Shown here: positions 7,094 through 12,186 of the stretch, piece by piece
Numbering within the stretch: the stretch's first letter is position 1
Layout: the number at the start of each line of letters is the position of its first letter
Source of the DNA: an uncultured Collinsella sp.
GTDB taxonomy: Bacteria; Actinomycetota; Coriobacteriia; Coriobacteriales; Coriobacteriaceae
Length of the DNA: 20,964 bases
Direction: 5' to 3'
NCBI GenBank assembly: GCA_938023085.1
Contig: CALHDP010000047.1
Coordinates: 1-20,964 of the forward strand
Notes under the pieces: generated by a model
Told to the model about the DNA's origin: nothing
What the model saw: only the letters and a program-made list of their open reading frames with translations
The model's database searches: none
Program-made: the position numbers and the translations under genes

Positions 7094-7150
7094 TCTCTCG
7101 CGCAGCCAACTGAATGATGCGATTTGGGTGCTGGAAGATGGGGAGAGCTC

Positions 7151-8551
7151 ATGGCTTCTTCTGATGCAACACAACGAGCAGTCCTTGCCGGACTTTCGTG
7201 CGGGATCGGCCTTGCCGCTCCCGTGGTTATGTATGCCGCGACGCTGCCGTTTTCGTCGGTGAACGAGACGGTCGTGGCGGGTGCGGTTCCCTTCGCCGTG
7301 GGCGCGGTGGCGGGCGTGGGTATCTATGCCGCCTCGCTGGGTATCTCCGAGTACCGTGCGCAGCGTGAAGAGCGTCTGTTCCAGCCCGATGCCATGGGCG
7401 GTGCCGCCAATCTCAATCAGCATCAAAGCGAGTTCAAGACCGCCTCGATTCCAGCCCAGCAGCAGGATGCGACTCCTTACGCTGCGGCTTCTGCTTCTCA
7501 GGCTCAGGCGGAGCAGTCTACCTCGGCATTCCTTTCCGGCCTGACTGGTGCGTTCCAGCGCCGTCATGCCGATGATGGTGTCCCTACCATCGCTCGAGCC
7601 GCAGATGCCATGGACGAGGCCGAGGCTTGGTCTATGATCGACAGTATGCTCGACGACGATTCGCCGGTGAGCTGCGACCCTGCACACTCGCGTGACGTCT
7701 ATCAAGTCGCCATCGACGAGCTCACCAACGGCGGGCAGACCGGCTCCTTCAATCGCGACGACATCGCCGCCGCGGCACGCGCCGTGTCTGGCTCCCAGGC
7801 CGCCCCTGCGGGCAGCACGGCGGCTTTCGTGGCACTCGTCGCCAACGCGGCAGCCAATAACGCCTACAGCGCTACCTCGGCGGACGCGAACGCTTCTGCC
7901 GATAATTCGTACGTTGATGAAGCCATGGCCGCGGACGAGGAGGCCGTTGCCGCCCGCCGTGCCGCCGAAAGCTCGCTGTGGGGCGCTCCTGCTCAGCAGC
8001 AGGCGGCTGAGGCTGCGCCATACAATGCAAACCTCGCCAGCATGCCTATCATCTCCGGTGCCGCGGACATCGATCTCGATGACCTCGATGAGCCTGCAGC
8101 CATCACCGCATCGATTGATGCCCAAGATCGCATCGACACCGGCGACCTTCCGGACGCCTCGCTCGAGGTTGATGTCCCCATGGCCGATTACTCGGGCCAC
8201 GAGGACATGTGGGCCGCCGCCACCGCGATCCTGGATGAGATTGACGAGCCTGCTACTGTTGCAGCCCCCACTCCCGTCGCTGCCCCTCAGCCTGCTGCCC
8301 CCGCCTATGTCGGCCGTCACAGCGCTGTGTTCCCCGAGGATACTGCCCGTATCTCGCGCGAGAGCATCGAGCGGGCCGAGGCTATTGCCGCCGGCATTAT
8401 GGAAAACCGTCGTCACGAGCGCGTCAATCAGATCCTCGAGGAAGAGATCGAGCGCCTGCAGTCCTCAACCGCCAAGCGTACGGGCCGTGCCTATCTGAGC
8501 GTTATCGAGGGCGGTACCGCCAGCTTCGCGCCGCTCCGCGCGGAGGCATAA
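7151..8551 (+). CDS. Unrecognised membrane-anchored, alanine-rich protein
   Basis: I do not recognise a family. The 466-residue protein has two hydrophobic helices near the N-terminus, residues about 10-33 and 38-62, then a charged EYRAQREERLFQ stretch. About 320 residues of Ala/Asp/Glu/Gln-rich, probably disordered sequence follow, with motifs such as DIDLDDLDEPA. The last 80 residues look folded and helical (RISRESIERAEAIAAGIMEN, then a charged LEEEIERLQ helix, ending AYLSVIEGG). The short loop between the helices suggests a hairpin anchor with a large tail on one side. The ATG at 7151 is chosen because GGGGAG lies 5-6 bases upstream; a TTG at 7124 in frame lacks such a site. It is followed after 7 bases by the VanZ-like gene, so the two are probably co-transcribed. 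No function is assigned. Confidence 0.8.
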   Translation: MASSDATQRAVLAGLSCGIGLAAPVVMYAATLPFSSVNETVVAGAVPFAVGAVAGVGIYAASLGISEYRAQREERLFQPDAMGGAANLNQHQSEFKTASIPAQQQDATPYAAASASQAQAEQSTSAFLSGLTGAFQRRHADDGVPTIARAADAMDEAEAWSMIDSMLDDDSPVSCDPAHSRDVYQVAIDELTNGGQTGSFNRDDIAAAARAVSGSQAAPAGSTAAFVALVANAAANNAYSATSADANASADNSYVDEAMAADEEAVAARRAAESSLWGAPAQQQAAEAAPYNANLASMPIISGAADIDLDDLDEPAAITASIDAQDRIDTGDLPDASLEVDVPMADYSGHEDMWAAATAILDEIDEPATVAAPTPVAAPQPAAPAYVGRHSAVFPEDTARISRESIERAEAIAAGIMENRRHERVNQILEEEIERLQSSTAKRTGRAYLSVIEGGTASFAPLRAEA

Positions 8552-8558
8552 CTTCTGC

Positions 8559-9008
8559 ATGGTTAAGATCAATCGAAAATGGGCGGTTGTAACCTGCCTG
8601 ATGGCGCTCTTGATCTGGGGCAATTCGCTGGTTCCCGGCTCGGGGTCGGGCTCGCTGAGCCTAACGGTCATGGAAGCTATCCGCGGTTTCCTGCACGGCG
8701 TGGGACTTCCATATGAATGGGTGACCAACTTTGTTGTTCGCAAGTGCGCGCATTTTACCGAGTATATGGTGCTCGGCATCTTGGCAACGCACGCCTTTGA
8801 TTTTGAGTGCCGGCGCACCTTTGACGTGCTGCTGCCCACGGCGGTGTTCCTGCTGCTGATTCCCTCGATCGACGAGACGATTCAGCTCTTTGTGCCGGGA
8901 CGCGCCGGCATGATCACTGATGTGATGATCGACTACTGTGGAGCGGCAACGGGCGTTGTGCTCAGATATCTACTACGATCGCTCATATGTGCCAAAAAGG
9001 CCGCCTAG
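8559..9008 (+). CDS. VanZ-like family membrane protein
   Basis: The 149-residue protein shows the VanZ-family pattern: an N-terminal helix (residues 8-20) with NSLVPG, then VRKCAHFTEYMVLG (K62, H65, E69), a hydrophobic helix (about 90-103), and SIDETIQLFVPGRAGMITDVMIDYCGAATG (D105, E106, Q109, R115, D121, D125), followed by a last helix. VanZ itself gives low-level teicoplanin resistance, but most family members have no known role, and nothing here implies resistance. It begins 7 bases after the preceding stop; GGAGG lies about 13 bases upstream, a long spacing. Its TAG stop lies inside the left arm of the terminator hairpin. Confidence 0.85.
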   Translation: MVKINRKWAVVTCLMALLIWGNSLVPGSGSGSLSLTVMEAIRGFLHGVGLPYEWVTNFVVRKCAHFTEYMVLGILATHAFDFECRRTFDVLLPTAVFLLLIPSIDETIQLFVPGRAGMITDVMIDYCGAATGVVLRYLLRSLICAKKAA

Positions 9009-9038
9009 GACGTATGTTTGGTCCTAGGCGGCCTTTTT
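8994..9038. terminator. Bidirectional intrinsic terminator between convergent genes
   Basis: A perfect 17-bp stem (8994-9010 with 9022-9038) has an 11-base loop, with an A run on the left and a T run on the right. It can stop the VanZ-like transcript from the left and the ROK kinase transcript from the right. The last codons of the VanZ-like gene form the left arm. Confidence 0.92.
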
Positions 9039-9121
9039 TATTTGAGGACTTATATGAGGCGTGGTGGCGTCGTTCCGTAGGTCGGATTTGCCGGGCGCGC
9101 CACGCCCTGTGGGTGCGTCTG

Positions 9122-10012
9122 CTACTGAAGCGCCTGTGCGCCCAGGGCCAGGCAGCCCATAATGCCCTGCTTGCCCTCGAGGCTGTTGTTGACGATGTAG
9201 TTATCGATGTCGTTGACCTCGGGCGTGACGATATAGCCGTTGAGCATCTCGGCACACTTTTTGCGTGCGAGCGGCACGATGGGGGTGTGGTCGGCCACAC
9301 CGCCGCCGATGATGATCTTTTGCGGCGCGTAGCACAGCGTGTAGGTCATGAGTGCCTGTGCCAGATAGCCGGCGAGCAGGTCCATGGCCTCCGGGTCATC
9401 GGCCATGTCTCCGGCGCTCTTGCCATCCCAGCGCTTTTTGACGCCGGGACCTGCGATGAGGCCCTCGAGGCAGTTGTCGTGGAAGGGGCAGGCGCTATGC
9501 TCGCCGATGGTGTCGCGCGGGTCGCGCGTGACCAGGATGTGGCCGGCCTCGGGATGCATCATGCCGTGCACAAGCTGGCCGCCCGAGAGTACACCAGCGC
9601 CCACGCCGGTACCGATGGTCAGATACACAACGTCAGTGAGGCCCTGGGCGCAACCAAAGGTGACCTCGCCCAGGCAGGCGACGTTGACGTCGGTGTCGTA
9701 GCCGCAGGGGATATTGAGCTCGTTTTGGATAGTGCCCAGCAGGTCAAAGTAGCGCCATGCCGTTTTGGGCGTCTCCAGGATCTTGCCGTATTGGGGCGAG
9801 GCAGGGTTGACTGCGGTGGGGCCAAAGGCGCCGATGCCCAGCGCGGCGATGCCCTTGTCGGCAAACCACGCGTTGACGGCCTCAACGGTCTCCTGCGGGG
9901 TCGTGGTCGCGATCTGCTCGCGCTTTAGGACCGTACCGTCCGCATAGCCCGTGGCGCAGACCATCTTGGTGCCACCGGCCTCGAGCGCTCCGATAAGCTG
10001 CTGCTCTGCCAT
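9122..10012 (-). CDS. ROK-family sugar kinase, fructokinase type
   Basis: The 296-residue protein is a ROK kinase that phosphorylates a hexose with ATP; sequence style points to fructokinase (ScrK/YdhR-like), not glucokinase. Seen are the phosphate-binding GALEAGGTKMVCA (residues 8-20), GIGAFGPTAVNPASPQYG (59-76), the catalytic Asp in GYDTDVN (D108), TIGTGVGAG (132-140) and the zinc site HPEAGH (H158) with CPFHDNC (C175, H178, C181). IIIGGGV closes the fold. Length fits the family. AGAGAGG precedes the ATG at 10010-10012 by about 7 bases. It is a single gene with no sugar transporter next to it, so the physiological sugar is uncertain. Confidence 0.92.
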   Translation of the reverse strand: MAEQQLIGALEAGGTKMVCATGYADGTVLKREQIATTTPQETVEAVNAWFADKGIAALGIGAFGPTAVNPASPQYGKILETPKTAWRYFDLLGTIQNELNIPCGYDTDVNVACLGEVTFGCAQGLTDVVYLTIGTGVGAGVLSGGQLVHGMMHPEAGHILVTRDPRDTIGEHSACPFHDNCLEGLIAGPGVKKRWDGKSAGDMADDPEAMDLLAGYLAQALMTYTLCYAPQKIIIGGGVADHTPIVPLARKKCAEMLNGYIVTPEVNDIDNYIVNNSLEGKQGIMGCLALGAQALQ

Positions 10013-10050
10013 AGTATTCCTCTCTCTGGGACGAGTTGCTCCGTGACTAA

Positions 10051-10085
10051 AGTATAGAGCTCTAAACCATTTAAGAAAGCGCTAT
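10051..10085 (-). promoter_or_regulatory. Possible promoter of the ROK kinase gene with palindromic operator
   Basis: Read on the minus strand, TATACT (10051-10056) matches five of six -10 bases; the -35 region is poor (TTTCTT or CTTTCT, depending on spacing). The perfect 10-bp palindrome TAGAGCTCTA (10055-10064) overlaps the -10 box, where a repressor could act. Confidence 0.4.
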
Positions 10086-10087
10086 AG

Positions 10088-10128
10088 AAAGAAGCCTCGC
10101 AACGCGGCGGGCGGTGCGGGGCTTCTTT
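10088..10128 (-). terminator. Intrinsic terminator after the aminotransferase gene
   Basis: AAAGAAGCCTCGC (10088-10100) pairs with GCGGGGCTTCTTT (10116-10128) over 13 positions with one wobble, enclosing a 15-base GC-rich loop. Read on the minus strand it ends in CTTCTTTCT and follows the aminotransferase stop by 25 bases. Confidence 0.8.
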
Positions 10129-10153
10129 GGTTGCTTTAGTTGCCGGGCCGTCC

Positions 10154-11335
10154 TTACCCGCGCGGCTTGATTTTATCACGTAGCGACTTGAGGTTCTCCA
10201 GCGCCGCGTTAAGCGTCTCGTCTCGCTTGGCAAAGTGGAAACGAATCAGATGGTTGACGGGCTCGCGGAAGAAGCTCGAGCCGGGCACGGCGCCCACACC
10301 CACTTTAGACGCGAGGTCTTCACAGAACTCGAGGTCGCTGTCATAGCCAAACTCAGAGATGTCCATCATGACGTAGTAGGCGCCCTGCGGCACGTTATGC
10401 TCAAGACCGATGCTGTCGAGTCCCTGGCAGAACAGGTCGCGCTTGGCGGTATAGAGGTCAAGGACCTCATCGTAATAGCTGTCGTCGAAGTTGAGGGCGG
10501 TGACGACGGCTTCCTGCAGGGGAGCGGCGGCGCCCACGGTGAGGAAGTCGTGGACCTTTTTGATGCGCTCGGTGATTTCGGCAGGGGCGATAGTGTAGCC
10601 CAGACGCCAGCCGGTGATGGAGTAGGTCTTGGACAGCGAGCTGCAGCTGATGGTGCGCTCAAACATGCCGGGCAGCGTGGCCATATAGACGTGCTCGTGG
10701 GGCGCGTAGACGATGTGCTCGTATACCTCGTCGGTGATGCAGTAGGCGTCGTACTTTTTGCAGAGGTCGGCGATAAAGGTGAGCTCATCGCGTGTAAAGA
10801 CCTTGCCGCAGGGGTTGGAAGGGTTACACAGGACGATGGCCTTGGGGTCGTTGTCGCGGAAGGCCGCCTCGAGTGTCTCGCGGTCAAAGTCGAATGTGGG
10901 CGGGTTGAGCGGCACGTAGATGGGCTCGGCACCCGAAAGGATCGTGTCGGCGCCGTAGTTCTCGTAGAACGGCGAGAAGATGACGACCTTGTCGCCGGGG
11001 TTGGTGACCGTCATCATGGCGGCCATCATGGCCTCGGTGGAGCCGCAGGTGACTACGATATTCTCGTTGGGGTTCACCGGTATGCCCATAAAGTGCTCCT
11101 GTTTGGCGGCGAGCGCCTCGCGCATGGCCTGGGAGCCCCAGGTGATGGAGTACTGGTGATAGAGCGGCTTGGGGTCGCTGGCGATGGCGCTGAGGCTATC
11201 GAGCAGCTGCGCCGGGGGATCGAAGTCGGGGAAGCCCTGCGACAGGTTGACGGCGCCGTACTTGTTGGAGATGCGCGTCATACGGCGGATGACGGAATCG
11301 GTAAACGTTGCCGTGCGGTTGGAGAGTTCTTTCAT
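10154..11335 (-). CDS. PLP-dependent aminotransferase, class I/II
   Basis: The 393-residue fold-type I aminotransferase has every core position: AVNLSQGFPDFDPP (residues 28-41), NPSNPCGKVF (171-180), the D202 and Y205 pair in ITDEVYEH, the Schiff-base lysine K236 in SSLSKTYSITGWRLGY and R244. The N-terminal NLSQGFPDF segment resembles the methionine/kynurenine/aspartate aminotransferase-like group (YbdL-like). Such enzymes exchange amino groups between amino acids and 2-oxo acids; the exact substrate is not visible. The ATG at 11333-11335 is chosen over one 18 bases upstream because AAAGGA lies 6 bases before it. It is a single gene with its own terminator, divergent from the tRNA cluster. 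Confidence 0.92.
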   Translation of the reverse strand: MKELSNRTATFTDSVIRRMTRISNKYGAVNLSQGFPDFDPPAQLLDSLSAIASDPKPLYHQYSITWGSQAMREALAAKQEHFMGIPVNPNENIVVTCGSTEAMMAAMMTVTNPGDKVVIFSPFYENYGADTILSGAEPIYVPLNPPTFDFDRETLEAAFRDNDPKAIVLCNPSNPCGKVFTRDELTFIADLCKKYDAYCITDEVYEHIVYAPHEHVYMATLPGMFERTISCSSLSKTYSITGWRLGYTIAPAEITERIKKVHDFLTVGAAAPLQEAVVTALNFDDSYYDEVLDLYTAKRDLFCQGLDSIGLEHNVPQGAYYVMMDISEFGYDSDLEFCEDLASKVGVGAVPGSSFFREPVNHLIRFHFAKRDETLNAALENLKSLRDKIKPRG

Positions 11336-11419
11336 GCCGGTCCTTTCGAGCATTTGCAGTGGGGCAAGTTTACTCCTATGGAACCGGTAGGATTTGCCCG
11401 AAATGGATCCAAAAAACTC

Positions 11420-11438
11420 TTTTCAAAATTATTGAAAA
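11420..11438. repeat. Perfect AT-rich inverted repeat between aminotransferase and tRNA-His genes
   Basis: TTTTCAA and TTGAAAA are separated by AATTA, a symmetric 19-bp site. It lies 8 bases upstream of the tRNA-His -35 box and about 85 bases upstream of the aminotransferase start. It could be an operator for the aminotransferase gene or an UP-element-like tract for the tRNA promoter. Confidence 0.4.
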
Positions 11439-11445
11439 TTGGGGC

Positions 11446-11474
11446 TTGCATCGCGTGGCGTTCCTTGCAATAAT
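11446..11474 (+). promoter_or_regulatory. Promoter of the tRNA cluster
   Basis: TTGCAT (11446-11451) and AATAAT (11469-11474) are 17 bases apart, with AT-rich sequence upstream. The predicted start is about 20 bases ahead of tRNA-His. All three tRNA genes probably share it. Confidence 0.6.
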
Positions 11475-11500
11475 AGTCGAGCGCGAAGCGCACAGGACAC

Positions 11501-11578
11501 GGTGGGTGTAGCTCAGTTGGCTAGAGCGACGGGTTGTGGTCCCGTAGGTCGAGGGTTCGAGTCCCTTTACCCACCCCA
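11501..11578 (+). tRNA. tRNA-His (GTG)
   Basis: A complete cloverleaf is present: acceptor GTGGGTG (11502-11508) with TACCCAC (11568-11574), D arm GCTC/GAGC, anticodon stem ACGGG/CCCGT with loop TTGTGGT (anticodon GTG at 11536-11538) and a T arm with TTCGAGT. The extra G at 11501 can pair with C73 (11575), the hallmark G-1 of tRNA-His. CCA is encoded at 11576-11578. Confidence 0.96.
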
Positions 11579-11600
11579 GTTCTTGCTTCGTGTTGATATC

Positions 11601-11676
11601 GGGTCGTTAGCTCAGTTGGTAGAGCAGGGGACTCTTAATCCCAAGGTCCAGGGTTCGACCCCCTGACGGCCCACCA
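11601..11676 (+). tRNA. tRNA-Lys (CTT), copy 1
   Basis: Acceptor GGGTCGT pairs with ACGGCCC (one T-G wobble). The D arm is GCTC/GAGC, and the anticodon loop CTCTTAA has anticodon CTT at 11634-11636. The T arm has TTCGACC. The discriminator A is followed by an encoded CCA at 11674-11676. The first anticodon-stem pair is a G-A mismatch. Confidence 0.95.
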
Positions 11677-11690
11677 CACGATATCTCCTC

Positions 11691-11714
11691 TAAAGTCCGC
11701 CACAACGGACTTTA
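11691..11714 (+). terminator. Hairpin between the two tRNA-Lys genes
   Basis: TAAAGTCCG (11691-11699) and CGGACTTTA (11706-11714) make a perfect 9-bp stem with a 6-base loop. The downstream T tract is poor (GCTTTG), so it may be a weak terminator or a processing structure. Confidence 0.5.
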
Positions 11715-11719
11715 GCTTT

Positions 11720-11792
11720 GGGTCGTTAGCTCAGTTGGTAGAGCAGGGGACTCTTAATCCCAAGGTCCAGGGTTCGACCCCCTGACGGCCCA
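11720..11792 (+). tRNA. tRNA-Lys (CTT), copy 2, CCA not encoded
   Basis: The 73-base body (11720-11792) is identical to that of copy 1, including anticodon CTT, but the sequence after the discriminator A is CCC, not CCA. The CCA end would have to be added by tRNA nucleotidyltransferase. Its 3' end is the left part of a 105-bp direct repeat. Confidence 0.94.
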
Positions 11793-11880
11793 CCCAAAGA
11801 TTGTTAAAGCGACCGGCCCAGGCTGGTCGCTTTTTTGTTGACCTCGCATGGGGTCGAACCCGTCGGGGCGCGGAGCTGAG
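11776..11880 (+). repeat. 105-bp direct repeat, copy 1 (tRNA-Lys 3' end, terminator, antisense T-arm)
   Basis: This unit starts inside the T loop of tRNA-Lys copy 2, covers its 3' end and the terminator, and continues through GGGGTCGAACCC (11850-11861) to GCGGAGCTGAG. By eye it differs from 11953-12056 at about 9 positions. GGGGTCGAACCC is the exact reverse complement of bases 11770-11781 of the tRNA T arm. Confidence 0.8.
11806..11836 (+). terminator. Intrinsic terminator of the tRNA cluster
   Basis: AAAGCGACCGGC (11806-11817) pairs with GCTGGTCGCTTT (11822-11833) with a CCAG loop and one wobble, followed by TTT. It lies 14 bases after tRNA-Lys copy 2. Confidence 0.85.
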
Positions 11881-11952
11881 GAAATGCGTAAGCATTTGCC
11901 AGCGCAGCGCGCAAGGCGCGAAGCGCCGCAGCGACCGCCTGCACAGCAGGCT
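11881..11952. other. GC-rich spacer between direct repeats, with small hairpins
   Basis: This 72-base insert holds AAATGC-GTAA-GCATTT (a GNRA-type tetraloop hairpin), alternating GCGC segments and GCCTGC-ACA-GCAGGC. It has no counterpart after the second repeat copy. No gene is seen. Confidence 0.5.
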
Positions 11953-12056
11953 GACCCCCTGACGGCCCACCCAAAGCATGTTAAAGCGACTGGCTCAGGC
12001 TGGTCGTTTTTTGTTGACCACGCATGGGGTCGAACCCGAAAGGGCGCGGAGCTGAG
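11953..12056 (+). repeat. 105-bp direct repeat, copy 2, with truncated tRNA-Lys 3' end
   Basis: It starts with GACCCCCTGACGGCCCA, the last T-loop, T-stem and acceptor bases of tRNA-Lys, without the rest of a tRNA. The following terminator stem is retained (AAAGCGACTGGC against GCTGGTCGTTTT), with changes that become wobble pairs. It is a tRNA fragment and not a working gene. Confidence 0.8.
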
Positions 12057-12066
12057 TAATCTGCAC

Positions 12067-12140
12067 CGTGATTCCCTTAGGGAAACACGGCTAAAGCCCC
12101 GTAGGCGTGTTCTCCTTAGGGGAATCATGTTTACGGGGCT
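12067..12140. repeat. Twin-hairpin palindromic repeat downstream of the flavoprotein gene
   Basis: Hairpin 1 (12067-12089) is CGTG-A-TTCCC-TTA-GGGAA-A-CACG. Hairpin 2 (12106-12129) has the same plan with one bulge and wobble pairs. AGCCCCGTA (12095-12103) and TACGGGGCT (12132-12140) form a perfect 9-bp stem around hairpin 2. GTTTACGGGGCT (12129-12140) is also found at 3629-3640. It lies 46 bases beyond the flavoprotein stop and may also end that transcript, although no T tract is seen. Confidence 0.55.
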
Positions 12141-12186
12141 CGATGCATGTTGAGAAGTTGTGATCAAACTCAAAGTGAGAATCGAT

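Larger units (their letters stand above)
6838..7150. other. Intergenic region and leader between rho and the two-TM protein gene
   Basis: This 313-base gap contains the rho terminator, a promoter with 17-base spacing (6986-7014) and a 130-nucleotide folded leader. No gene is seen in it. Confidence 0.6.

Noticed and set aside
8559..9008. Glycopeptide resistance role for the VanZ-like gene
   Set aside because: Only the VanZ family fold is shared; no vanA/H/X/R/S genes are nearby and most family members are not resistance genes.
11731..12173. Minus-strand open frames across the tRNA-Lys genes
   Set aside because: They translate tRNA and repeat sequence (WAVRGSNPGPW-like), a known kind of spurious protein call.
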